64,000 bases of DNA, taken from positions 62,001-126,000 of the forward strand of contig NW_026705411.1 of NCBI RefSeq assembly GCF_029867415.1. The letters run 5' to 3'. The stretch is from Vicia villosa. Taxonomy: Eukaryota; Streptophyta; Magnoliopsida; Fabales; Fabaceae. Made by a program: the position numbers and the translations under genes. This document shows positions 34,562 through 46,485 of this stretch, piece after piece (the stretch's first letter is position 1; each line of letters opens with the position of its first letter). The notes under the pieces are model-generated. The model made no database searches. It was not told the DNA's origin and saw only the letters and a list, made by a program, of their open reading frames with translations.

Positions 34562-35145
34562 GCTGGTATACTCAAACTACTTGCCAAAACTCTTCCCAAT
34601 TTCCAACTTCAGGAAAAAAGAGTTACTAAGTGTTTGATGTACGTGAATCATCACTTTTATTTCAATGCAACGTTTCAATTATTTACTTTGAAATTTTTAC
34701 GTGCATTTTATTCATTGATCAACATTTATTCTACGTTTTCGTGTACGTTGACACTCTTTTGATTACAAGTCTTAAGTTCACAAAAGAGTCAGTCGATCCT
34801 TACTCCGTGTAGAACAAACCTGGATTCACGACATACTGTCGGTCACGAGTCACCGTAGTAGGTCAAGATAAGTGAATACCCAGATTTGTTAAGTTATTAC
34901 ATTTAGGTCTGTTTCCGTCGGTCACAAGTCACATGTCGATCGAACCTAATCCATCGTGTGGAAAGTCGTTGTACTTGTTCCTCTGGTCTTAGGAAACCGT
35001 TTCTTGGACTAGCATCATCAACATAACTGGTACAATATCAAAACCTTAGCACTTGTCTGAAGATCAACTGGTCGATCTTGCAAGTAACTCTTAGTTTAGG
35101 ACTTTTGGAGGACCAGCGGTTGTTTACCAATTTCCACAGTAAACA
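34562..35145 (+). repeat. Second part of the interrupted 3' LTR
   Basis: Continues the LTR that starts at 29554, after the second GCTGG. The right end is uncertain; AAACA at 35141-35145 would give a TGTT...AACA terminus and an LTR of about 1050 bp. No gene. Confidence 0.45.
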
Positions 35146-36684
35146 ACTCTGTAATTTTCTACTTTCTTTAATTCAGATTGAATTTATTTAAAAAAAAAAC
35201 ATTATATGTATTTGTAGAAATGATGCGTCTGTGATTATTATTAATTGAAATCTAATTGAGAAAATGAGAACATCTCATGTAAATGTTGATATGATGTCAC
35301 TCAATTTAATAACTAAAAAAAAGGATTATAGATCAGTGTTTCACATTATTTTGTTTGTTTAGTGTTTTTTTTTGTATTTATTAAGTTATTTTATTTTATT
35401 TTAAATCATCCCCAATATTATTCACTTTTTAAGTTGATTGTATTGAATAAGATTATATATTTAATTAATTTTAAATCGTGTAAGCTATAGATCCTCAGTC
35501 TCATATTGTATACACTCTTATATTATTTTTTAATTTAACTCTAACATATGTGTCAGTATAACTTATTGCTTTTACAAATGAGCCATTATTATTCATTGTA
35601 AAGTTGCATGGATATATTGTATACACTCTTATATCATTTTTGAATTTAACTAACATATGTGTCGGTAGTATAACTTATTGCTTTTACAAATAACCCATTA
35701 TTAGTCATTTTAAAGTTGCAATGAGAGTGAACCCTTAAGAAGCTACAATAGATTGTATCCTATAGACTTTAATTAACACCTACATATACTCAACAAAAAT
35801 TAAAAAATTTAATGTTAATGATTGACACTTAAACAAATGTTTATGTAATTAAGACTAATATATAATACTCAAATCAATTTTCTTATTAGAAAAATAGGTC
35901 ATATGAATAATAATAGTATAGATTATTGAAATAGATAAGTCATAAGATTAATAACATTATAGATTATTAAGTTCTTCCACAGTTGTAACTTATAATAGAA
36001 ACTTTATTGATAATAATAATAATAATTTATACACATTTATTTTTAAGTTCAATTTATATTCTCATCACATTGGCAAAAAATTTCAGGTGATTGAACTTCA
36101 AAATATTAAGTATTTGATTTTTATTTTTTTCATTTGAAATAAAAATTAATCTTCTAATAATTATATTTTCTCAAAAAAATAAATCACTTTTTAAATTAAT
36201 TTTGTTTTTTTAAGGTGTGTTTAAACACCTCTAGTACCATATGTATTTGCTATTTCGATACTGTATACAACTATTTTTTCTTCTTTTGTTTTAATAACAT
36301 GAAAAATTCTCGAAGATAGAAACAAAAATATATTTAATCCTAAAAATATCATGTATATTTTTTCTCAAAAAAGTAATTTTATTATTTTACTTCTCAAACA
36401 AACAATAAAGCATACTTTACAATAATACATATCAAAATTATCATTTTACTCATAAAAATATCATATTTAATTTACATACAACTAATTTTTAAATATCTAA
36501 TTGTGTAAAATTAAAAAATTATTTAAATATATTCTAATAAGCTCGTGCAACCCACATGTTTTTTACCTAGTTTTTTTATAAAGTTCTTGTTGTTAAATTT
36601 TGTTTGATTTTTAATGTTTGTTTACTACACCACCCAATTCATTTGTATTTAACTTTGCAACAAATATATGTTACATATAGAATA
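35146..36684. other. AT-rich non-coding stretch with a tandem duplication
   Basis: No gene, LTR end or known repeat recognised. 35498-35735 holds two copies of a segment of about 118 bases (GTATACACTCTTATAT and CATATGTGTC in both), diverged by several substitutions and small gaps. Confidence 0.6.
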
Positions 36685-38900
36685 CTTTGTGTCGCGGAAA
36701 AATTTTTGAGATTAAACTATTGATTAATTTAACTTGTAAAACAAGAGTCGCCACCGAATTTTATTATTTAAAAAAAAATCGATAAAATCCAACAAAGAAA
36801 AGATCTGGTACGGGGGTTGGTTATGTAAGGGGAATGTATTAGCACCACTCGTATATATGGTATTCCATAGGAACCTTTTAAAAATATGTGTTTTTAGGGT
36901 AAAAGGATAAAGTTTGCAATAGATAGGGGAGGTGAGAAGAGAATTTATTTTAATTATTTGTGTGCTTGGCAAGACATCGCATATTGTGCCTACATATCCC
37001 TTATGTGCAATAGGGAATTCAAAGCATTTATAGTTCTGCTAAAAAAGAAAACACTAAGGTTTGTTTGATTTTAATGGAAAAGACATTGCGTCGCCTAAGA
37101 GTGGAAAACACCAATTGTCATCCATAAATATGAGGAGTGTCTGTTTGCATCATCTTGATATGAAGAGATTTATTTGGATTTAATCAACAAGCATGTCTCA
37201 TATTCAAGTGGAAAATATCAACAACCGCAACCTCAACTCTTAGGGGCTTAGGATTTGCATCACTGTAAGAATTGGACTATATTCTTCCTTTCTGAAAAGG
37301 TTTTAAAAGAAAAGTGCACAAAGGCACAAAAAGAAATTTTGGTGATGTTTGTATTTTTTAGGTTTTTGAAAATGTTTGAATATGCTTAAGTATCTTAGCA
37401 TTTATTAAGAAAATATTTGACGATCACTAATAAAGTCAAAGTTTATTATAAAAAAGTTTTGTTTAAAAACAACAAGGGTTTGAAAAAGGAAGAAGTCTTG
37501 AAAATTAAAGAAATGGGAGGAGATGAAGATACTATCCTAAAGCATAAAGTAAAAGATATGAAAGGAAAGATATAACCACGCAAAAGGAGAGCACTTGACA
37601 GTAAGTCAAAATGAACCTTCATTTTCCCTTGGATTGAGCCACCAACAAAGCATCAAATAAATCAAGTGCATAAGCAGATGAAAATCCCAAAGGAACGGAT
37701 ATATTCAAAGTTTCAGATTAAGCCACATGCATAAGATGAGCTAGAATGTCTCAAATGAAGCATAATGTATCAGATGAAGTTTCAGGACCACAAGTGCATC
37801 AAATGAACAAGAGGATTACAAAGCATAGATGAAATCCCAAGTTCAAAAGTTCAACAGTCAGATTAAGGGCCAAGTTCTCATATGAAAGTTTAAGGTTCAG
37901 ATGAATTCTTAAGTTCTAAAGTACAAACTCCAAGCAAAGGAAAGCCTAACCTAAGTCCAAAAGCCCAAACTTCATAAGCATGGGATAGTAACATCAAGTT
38001 CACACAAGATTATTAAGTTTTTTTTAGGGTTTTTCCATATTTAGATGTTTTTGGTCTTTTGAGAAGCAAAAAGAAAAAAATAAAATTCAAGAGGCATAAA
38101 CATAATAACAAATAAATGGCATGAAATGTAAATGGTAAAATGATAAATGGCATTAAGTAAAGGAAATTAAAATAAAGTGCATAAAAGTTAAGTTAGCACA
38201 ATTAATGGTCAATGTTAGTATTAATGATCAATCAACGATTTGCGACAATTTAGTGCTATGTTAAACAATCGTAGATGTACTTATGTAGAAGTAGCATCTA
38301 TATGGTCGGTCAATAATAATTTGTGTTCCATACTTGTTAGAGAAATGGTAGAAACCATTCTCCTAAGACAAGTAGCACAATTCAAAACAAATCTTTCTCC
38401 TATAGGAGAATAAATGAGCTCATCATACGTGCCAATCCAGATCCCAAATGTGTGAATCAAAGTTGAGAATTCCCTAGATCCAAGCGTGTGAAAAATCAAC
38501 GAGCAATGTGTGATTTTGGAACTCTTCAAGTTATTTTGCTTAGTGGTGAAATGTGTTTTGTTTGTAGGACGAGGTTTGCACATGATTTAGGTGGTCCTAA
38601 GTGAGTTTTGGAATGATTACTAATTATAGGACATGGTTCCAAATAGTGATCATGACACCATCTCCCAACTGAGGTCCAATGAAATCTACTAGTACGTTTC
38701 TTGATTTTTTTTTGTTTCCAAATGATCGTCTCATGGAGTAGAACACAATGCAAAAAGAACCAATTCAATTGGATGCTTGATGTGAAAATGGAAAACTTGC
38801 AAAGTTGGGGTTTCCCCACTGAAAATCGGGATGGGCGTTAGGTCAGCCATGTAATATACCTAGTTTCGTGCATAAGTGGCATTCAACTTTTGAGGTACTT
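36685..38900 (-). repeat. Old LTR relic of a related family
   Basis: On the plus strand it starts near TGTCGCGGAAAAA and shows the order AAGAGTCGCCACCGA (36742-36756), GGTACGGGGGTTGG, TTAGCACCACTCGTAT and CCATAGGAACC. This parallels the 3'-end layout of the Ogre LTRs above in minus orientation, but is strongly diverged. The right limit is not clear. No gene is present, and short open frames are not supported. Confidence 0.55.
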
Positions 38901-38959
38901 ATTGAAATTAAGCCAATGTTTCCTAATGGACAACTTATCCACTAGGCCATCTTTCTTTT

Positions 38960-41900
38960 CTGTTTACATTTCCTTCAATTGTAATGTTTGTTTACTTTCA
39001 AACTTGTTTATTTCTTACTGTTAATTTTAATGAAAAGAGCATTTATGTTTTGATTCAATTCTTCTCCTTTACTTCTTATATTTCTCCCATTTACTTTCTT
39101 TATCAAATTTTTTGTTTATGCAAAAATTGGAGGGAGGATGATGAAAACGAAATACTAATAACTGTTGTGGGTATGCTTTCGAATAAAACCTTGCTGATGA
39201 TGTACATGCATTAATTCAATTCTCTAACATTAGAGAAATAAAAAAGTTACTCCATGGTCAACCCTTTTGAGCCTTCGAAGTTGCAGTTTCTTTTTGAACA
39301 AAAAACCCTCAATTTTTAACCTGGGGATGGGTAGTTTTCAGTTAATTCATCTGTGCATTCACATACAAGATATTTATTCAAGATACCTTTCAATAAGGTC
39401 GCAATCTCAAGTTTTCCTTCGCATACATTAGAGAAGTGTCGAAGATGTGCTTCAAGTCAAAAGTGATGATGATGGTTCTTCATAATTATTAAGCTAGGCA
39501 GTCACTATCTTTTCCAAAAAATTGATCAATAAAAACCGCTAAGTCAAAACCTATGAAGGAGACTTAGGCAAAAAAACTGGGGCATCCCGCTGACTGTAAT
39601 CTAAAATAGATCAGTTTAGGCAAAAGTTAGGGATAATAAAAGAAAAAAATTAGTTCGCAAAGACAAAGAGTTGATAGAAGTCCTAAAAAAGAGACAACAA
39701 AATGTTATAGGGTAAAAGTGACTTCCATCTCAGAGTAAATCCCTTGGCTTCTGAATCATCATTGTCAAATAGTGCTGCAATTCAAAAATCTATTGGAACC
39801 TGAATGCATAGGCTGAATTAACTGAATGTAGGGTTGAATATCATCACAAAGAAGGGGTGGGAACCAATAAAATTTGAGCCCTATATCCTTTGTTTCTAAA
39901 ACCGTGAACCAGACCACATTACAACCTTTAAAAGTCCTAATTGAAGTCAGGTTTATTTTGAAAGCATACTCCGGGAAGGTTGCATAAAATGACTCCTAAG
40001 AGACTTACCAATCTTTTGTCTTGATCCTTTTCTTTATCTTTATACTGCTTTTATAATTTCATTCCTTTTGATTTCAAAAACTTGTATGAACTTTGCATTT
40101 AAATTACCCATTTTGAACAAACATTTTTGCTTGTAAACAACATTTCTCATCAAGGAATTTCAAGCAGTTGAGAAACTTGGTCAGTGATCTTATCAGGGGC
40201 ATTTCATTTCAAGATCATGTTGAGAATCAGTTCAAGCTTTATCTCTCAGTGCAAGCTATTCTAAGAAATGGTTTATCAGAATATCTCTTTCAAGACTCAT
40301 GTCAGGGCAACCGTTTTTAAACACACAGTAAAGCAGTCATTCCAAGAATTACTTAAGTTGAAGCCATGATCAGTTATTCTACATCAATCATACAATATGG
40401 GGAAATATTTTTCAAGAAAATCCTCAAGCAGTTTATCAGTCATTCTCAAAGGATCAGCAGTTTGCAAGTGTGATAGAAAAGTTTGGCAATGTTATGTGTG
40501 TTAAGGAATCAGATGTCCTTTTCTGCCGCACAAAAGAGTCTATCTCGGTTGTTGTCTACAAATGCATTGCATTGATCATTCATATCAAGCATAGAAAAAA
40601 TCAATATCATTTTTAAAAAACAAAACTCATGCTCATTTACATTTTCCGAGATCTTGTTGCTATCAACATCTTACCTTGAGATTAAAGTTCAACTAACTTG
40701 GCATCTACCAAAATAGAATTATTGTTCTGATGTATTTCCAGAAACCCTTTTATCCAATGATTTCCCAGATGTGTCTTTGTTGTTCAGATGTTCTCCGAGA
40801 ACGCATTTATCCGATGCTTTCTCGGATGTGTCTTTGTCTATCTGATGTTTTTCCAGATTTGACAGTTTATTCGACATTTTTCCAGATATGTTTATGTTTA
40901 TCCTAATTCTTTTGTAGAATGTTAGGACTGTTCCCATACATTCAATGCTTTTCTGAATGTCATGGATGCTTTCTTCGGAATCTTTGGTTGCATTCAATGT
41001 TCTTCTGAATGACTACTGAGATTTTCCTTTTGGTTTCCACATTCAATGATTTTCTGGATGTCTCTGATGTATTTTTCAGTTACAGGTATCCTTTGCGTTC
41101 AATGATTTTCTGAATGTCTTTGGCTGTCTCCGATGTTTCCAGAGTTTGGACTCTTTACCATCCAATGTTTTTTGGATGTGTTTTCCAAAGTTCATTCAAT
41201 GCTCTTCTGAATGTCTTTGATGATTTGTTCTAGAGTTTATTCAATGCTTTTCTGAATATCTCTGACGTTTGTTTCTCGTACATTCAATTCTTTTCTGGAT
41301 GTCCTTGATTATTTTCCAAAGTTCCTTCAACGCTCTTCTAAATGTCTTGGATGATGTGTTCTAGGGTTTATTCAATGCTTTTCTGAATATCTTTGATGGT
41401 TGCTTCTCGTACATTCAATGCTTTCCTGGATGTGCTTGATTCTTATTCAATTCTTTTCTGAATGTCTTTGAGGACTGCCTTTGCTTTCCAGAGTTTATTA
41501 AATGCTTTTCTGAATTTCTCTGATGTTTGGTTCTCATACACTTAATGCTTTTTTGGACGTGCTTGATTCTTTTCCAAAGTTCATTCAATGCTTTTTTGAA
41601 TGTCTTTGATGATGTGTTCTAGAGTTTATTCAATGCTTTTCTGAATATCTCCGATGATTGTTTCTTTTACATTCAATGCTTTTATGGATGTGCCTGACTT
41701 TTTCTGAAGTTCACTCAATGCTTTTCTGAATGCCTTCGATGATTGTTTCTGTTGCGTTCCAGAGTTTATTCAATGTTTTTATGGATATCTTTCCGGATTG
41801 TTTCTCGTACATTCAATGTTTTTCGGGATGATCCTGACTTTTTCCGAAGTTCACTCAACGCTTTTCTAAATTCCTTCGATGATCGTTTCGGTTGATTTCT

Positions 41901-42296
41901 ATAGTTTATTGAATGCTTTTCTGGATATCTCTGATGATTGTTTCTCATATATTCAATGCTTTTCTAGATGCGCCTGATTCTTTTCTGAAGTTCAATTAAT
42001 GCTTTTCTGAAATGCCTTTGATGACAGTTTTTTTTTCTTTATAGAGTTTATTCAATGCTTTTCTGAATATCTCTGATGATTCTCATCGTTTACCCAAGTG
42101 TCTCTTTCATCAAGTCTTTTACTCACTCCATCAATAGTTTGTCTCTCCTGGCACTAAATTTCCCACAGAGATTTGTCTGATATCATACAAAAAAAAGTCC
42201 ATACATTCATGGCATAATACATCGTTGCATCAAGGGTCAAAATTCAAGTATTTTAGTATTTAATTACCTTCTGCCACCAGTATCTTGATGACTAAG
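38960..42296 (+). mobile_element. 3' untranslated region of an Ogre-like element (fragment)
   Basis: Blocks match the 3' part of element 3 in the same order and strand: GAATGATGAAAA-like (39135), TTGAGCCTTCGAAGTTG (39260), ACCTGGGGATGGGTAG (39322), GGGGCATCCCGCTGACTG (39580) and AAACCGTGAACCAGACCAC (39898). A tandem array follows (40735-42090). It stops at 42296, before any polypurine tract, where an LTR is inserted. No coding sequence remains. Confidence 0.7.
40735..42090 (+). repeat. Tandem hairpin array, CATTCA...TGAATG type
   Basis: Subunits of about 40-50 bases each contain an inverted repeat such as ATTCA-ATGCTTTTC-TGAAT. From about 41280 three subunits form a higher-order period of 130-140 bases (starts near 41280, 41411, 41541, 41671, 41811, 41951). 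Arm variants are mostly compensated: CATCCA/TGGATG at 41160, ATCCGA/TCGGAT at 40811, ATCTG/CAGAT at 40840. Confidence 0.8.
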
Positions 42297-44200
42297 TGTA
42301 ACACGGTGGGAGAAGTGACTTTTTTGGTTTTTATCCAAATGTGCGGATAGCTAGAATCGCCACTGACTTTTCTTTTATCCAATAAGGAAAGGGTGAAAAG
42401 AACAGGAAAGACCTTGATAGATTTTGAGTTCTGGGGGTAAGTTATACAAAGGGAAGGTATTAACACCCTTTGTATCCATGGTTATCCATGGGCCCTTAAA
42501 TGCTTAGCTCACTTTACTTGCTTTTTGAAAAGTAGTGTGTGTTAGGAAAATATTTCGTAAAAGTTTAACTTTATAATAATTCTCATATGAATGTATACAA
42601 TGTGTTTATTTTTTGAAAATATTTTGAAGGTGTGAGATGTGAAAAATAATTGATTTGTGAGCAAGCATTTAAGAGTGTCTCACCCACTCAAGGTCGTACT
42701 TGTTATTTTCCTTCTCCCTTTGGGATAGGATTGTCCTTACCATTAGTTGGTAAGTAGTCTTTTCTTTTGGATATGAAGGGACAGACGTAGGTTCATCGAA
42801 TGGTCATCGAAGGCAACATTTGTAAGGATACCTTAGTAATTTCGATATGACTATCATCATTTTTCGTAGGATCATCGAGGGACAAAATCTTCTTTTTCAA
42901 AGGCAACTCGAAGGGTCGTCGGGGGACTATGATCTTTTGTACCCAAGGGACTAGATGATTTATTCGTAAGCGTATTTTGCTAAGGTACCCCTACGTTCGA
43001 GGGACATGACCATTTATAAGGCAACGAATAGGGGGTTACTAACAGTTAATATTTATAGGAATTTAAAGTGCCAAAAAATAAAATTCCTACGCTATTACAA
43101 CCTGTGAGCCGTTACATAATTATAAAAAATGTGAAATTTGAATCTACGCTATTATAATTGGTGAAAAGTTACAATTAAAAATAACAAGAAAATAAATAAT
43201 CAGGAAAAAGAAGGTTAACATTGTAAAAAAGTTTTAAGGGTAATAGAAACTTAATTCTAATTAATTGAAATTAAACCTAATTAATTAAAACCTAAGTCAA
43301 AATTTATTTTAATAAACCCTAATTAACTAAATTAATCTATATCCTAAGGTTATTAACCCTAATTAACTAAGTTTATTGATTAAATTATTCGGCCAAGAAA
43401 ACCTAATTATCTAATTAACTAAATCAAATTAATTAATTATTTGGCTAAAAATCTAATTTAAATTAATCATCCTAAACCTAAAATTAAGACTAACCCTAAT
43501 TATTTGGCCAAACCCTTATTATTAAGGTTTTTAACAAATGACTCATGGTTAGTGAAGGTTTGTGATTATGTTAATTATCGGTTGATAAATTAGAAAAGAA
43601 TGTGAAATAAGCCAAGAAAAATAAGAAGCCAAAAAGTTGTATGGGGTGGGAATTGAATTCGCCCCCTTGAAGTCAAGGGCTAAAGCTCCATCCACTTGGC
43701 CAATCACGTTGGTGCGCTAAGGAATGACTTACACTCAATTCATAGGAAACCTGTTCATAAACCTAATAAATAAAAAATAACATAATAAAACAAAACCACA
43801 AAAATTCAAACTAGTAAAACACGCGCTAAACATTCTTCATCTTTGTTTTGATGAAAGAATTTTACTCATCCATCAAACTTCTAGTCAGGGTTCTCCAAAA
43901 TCACGAAGAACAAACCCTAGCCATGGCAATTCACAATACTTGTAGTAATTCTCAAAACAAATGATCCAGAAACATTATATGCATTCATACAAACAATAAT
44001 ATTGGATCAAAACATGTTTATGATGTGTGAATCAGTGTAATCGAGTTAAAAAAGTAAACAAACCGTGGCACTTGGTTGACGTGATTCACGAGGTTTTGAA
44101 TGTTGGTGATGATTGAAATAACTTTCGATCAACCTCTGGATGCTTGTTTGATCCTTAGGAAAGCTTGGAGATGGCTGCAAGATTGAAACTGGTTTTTATA
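42297..44200 (-). repeat. Truncated LTR of the element 1/2 family
   Basis: On the plus strand it begins TGTAACACGGTGGGAG and continues with the family hairpin (42444-42475), GGCAACGAATAGGGGGTTAC (43019) and the AT-rich middle. It ends near 44200 without reaching the other LTR end. It interrupts the 3' untranslated region on its left. A degraded primer-site copy (AGAATCGCCA) is at about 42352. No gene. Confidence 0.75.
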
Positions 44201-44642
44201 GTACCAATGTTCTTTTTTATAGTGTTCTTGATTTAAAAGTTAATATTTTTATAGTACCGATGTTCTTTTTTATAGTATTCTTTGTTGTTGCACCATTAGA
44301 AAAATTTGAAAGTTTCATAAATCTGGGATTTTTGTTGTTATGGGCTTATGCAAGTTTTGATTTTTAAAGTATTGGTGATATTTATTTTTAGTGTTATTTG
44401 TTGTTTCACCATTAGAAAAATTTGGAAGTTCCATTCTTTTTGTTATTTACATAATGTGTGTTCATGTAGATAGTATGTATAGAAATATTTCGCTTTTATG
44501 GAGTTCATATTTATGTCCTCTGTGTTATGCTTTTCAGATTTTGTTGTTATATTTTTAAGGATATTGATGCAAAATGTCAAAGTTACCTTGTTTAAACTAC
44601 TGATGTTCTTTTCTAATAGTTTTCTTTGAAATTATTTTGTAG

Positions 44643-44711
44643 AGGGTGGAGCTGAGCAGTGCAGCCATAGAATTTCTGAAAGGTGTCTTTAGATGGTTAG
44701 ATACAGAAAAG
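44643..44711 (+). pseudogene. Isolated exon, Miro GTPase-like
   Basis: The acceptor TTTTGTAG and donor GTATGT bracket a 69-base open exon of 23 codons: RVELSSAAIEFLKGVF and RWLDTEK. The pattern VEL-x(4)-IEFLKG-(V/I)-F followed by an acidic end resembles the EF-hand region of plant Miro (mitochondrial Rho GTPase). No other Miro exon is seen nearby, so this is a fragment. Such a short match leaves the assignment tentative. Confidence 0.4.
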
Positions 44712-45367
44712 GTATGTAATAGTTTTTTTTAACATTGTTAGATACAAGATGTATATTGTAGAATGGATCTTGAGTGCCCATGCATTTACAATATTATCAT
44801 GTTTCTACCCATAATGCATTGTTAATTAAATTTCCAAGTTTTGTAGGCCTAAAACTACATCATACTGTGAAGATACTACATTTTTCATTTACTAACTATT
44901 CACGAGTATCAAGGCAAAGGCAAAGACATATCCAGCCAGCCCTAATGGTACCTAGGTCTACAAACTCTGTACACCTAAAGTATTTGACTATTTTCATCTG
45001 GATTTTTCCCAGGTACAACTCTTTTCTGTTTACATAAATATTTTATTTTCTATATCTTAACACACTTGCCTTTTCCTTGATACCCGTGAAATGTTAAATC
45101 ACTATCATGGTGCAGAAAAATTGTCCTTTCTTAACCAAGATAAGTTGACATACTTTTACTTTTCTACTACACAAGTAATATATCAACTAATTAAGTAGAG
45201 CTTCTATTGCTACCAAAATATCACCCTGTTATTCAGGTACTAATAATCATGCTAGGGATAAATTTCTGGTTCCATCTCAAATACATCTCTCTTAGTTCAT
45301 TTCAATTGTAATTGTGTGTCAAAATCATACTTTTAATAATATTTTTTCGAAAAGCCATACTTAAGTT

Positions 45368-45598
45368 AGAAGGAGAAAGAAATGGCTTTCAACATTGTAT
45401 GAAGATGTTATTAGTCCCACACAGATTAGGGATGCATTTTTTACGCTTAATGAATCTGCTGATGATCTTATAGTGGATATCTTGGATGCAGTTGACATCC
45501 TTGCTTTTTTCCTGTCATGTGCTGTTGCAGTGATGCTCAACTTGGTAGCACCAGGCATAGTCCAATACATGCTTCAATTGGCAAATACTATTGGATAG
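45368..45598 (+). pseudogene. MA3-domain fragment (PDCD4/MRF-like)
   Basis: The frame from 45368 reads LSTLYEDVISPTQIRDAFF and then ESADDLIVDILDAVDILAFF. This is the conserved part of an MA3 repeat as in plant MRF/PDCD4-like translation regulators, which bind eIF4A. Similarity stops after about 50 residues, and the rest to the stop at 45598 is unrelated. The upstream part of the repeat and the other MA3 repeats are absent. It is therefore a gene fragment, not a small gene. Confidence 0.65.
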
Positions 45599-46006
45599 GT
45601 TCCTCCCATGGGATTAGTATATTTTTCTTCAACTAGACCGACGTCACTATTAGATTAGTATTATTATTTATGGATTATTTTCTTTAGTTATCTTATTTTT
45701 ATGGTCATGAACTTGGTTTAATTTTTGATTTTGAGGTTGTTTTCTTCATCGATGATAATTTTTATGCATGTTTATATAATAAATTAATAACTATATTTAA
45801 GTATATAGTTTCCCGTATTAATAGGATCTTACGTTCCATGCTAAGGTTTCTAAATCATACTATATTATTACTAGTAGGACTTGCTTATATTATGTGTAAA
45901 TAGTTTACTTATAACTCGTATTACACCTTTTATGAATAGTACTGCTAGCAGCAACAATGAAAGAAGTCATGCTGAAACTATGTACTCAGATAGGCGTGGC
46001 TTGAGG

Positions 46007-46144
46007 TTAAGCTAATGGGATGAAGAAATTTCTTTTCTTAAAGCTTGGATTCTCAACAGTAGCTCCTATGAAAATTCGTCGATCAGAATAGGATAGACCT
46101 TCAACCTCATCTAGAAAGTCAGGATTTTTCTCAACATTGATGAG
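46007..46144 (-). pseudogene. Unrecognised open fragment
   Basis: The minus strand is open for about 45 codons up to the LTR boundary, including NPDFLDEVEGLSYSDRRIF, and ends at a stop at 46007. The composition looks coding, but I do not recognise the family. The LTR starting at 46145 cuts its 5' side. Confidence 0.3.
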
Positions 46145-46485
46145 TGTAATACGGTGGGAGAACTGACTTTTAGTTTTGTATTTCACAAAACATATTGCAG
46201 TTAGCAAGAGTCGCCACCGACTTTTATTTTATCCAATTAGGAAAGGCAAAAAGAACAGGGAAGACCTTTAAAAGATATTGAGTTCGGGGGTAGGTTATAC
46301 AAAGGGAAGGTGTAAGCACCCTTTGTATCCATGGTTATCCATGAGCTCTTAACTGCTTAACTCATTTTTGAATTGTTTGTTTTGCTTGAAGGAGTGTAGT
46401 GTGTGTTTAAAAAAACATTTTTGTTAAGAACTTTAACTTTGCCATGAAAGTGTAGTCTTTTGAAATTGTTTTTGAAAAAGAGGTG
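46145..46485 (-). repeat. LTR-A fragment
   Basis: On the plus strand it starts TGTAATACGGTGGGAG with the family hairpin at 46297-46328 and a primer-site copy at 46216-46207. It stops at GAGGTG, where LTR-B begins. The continuation expected after GAGGTG (GAAAAGAATTTTG) is seen inside LTR-B but not here, so LTR-B is inserted in LTR-A. Confidence 0.8.

Larger units (their letters stand above)
44200..46144 (+). other. Island of cellular gene fragments
   Basis: Non-LTR DNA between two LTR fragments. It holds an exon-like piece with splice sites (44643-44711), an MA3-domain exon (45368-45520) and a minus-strand open piece (46007-46144). A segment of about 35 bases (TTTTTATAGTACC-ATGTTC) is repeated at 44199 and 44247. 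Fragments of unrelated genes side by side suggest capture by a transposon such as a Helitron or Pack-MULE, but no terminal structure is visible. Confidence 0.5.

Noticed and set aside
36724..36972. 82-codon minus-strand frame
   Set aside because: Falls in the old LTR relic, and low-complexity sequence explains the opening.
45395..45598. Small transmembrane-like protein gene
   Set aside because: The first 50 or so residues are an MA3 repeat fragment that continues upstream of the proposed start; the hydrophobic end is unrelated read-through.
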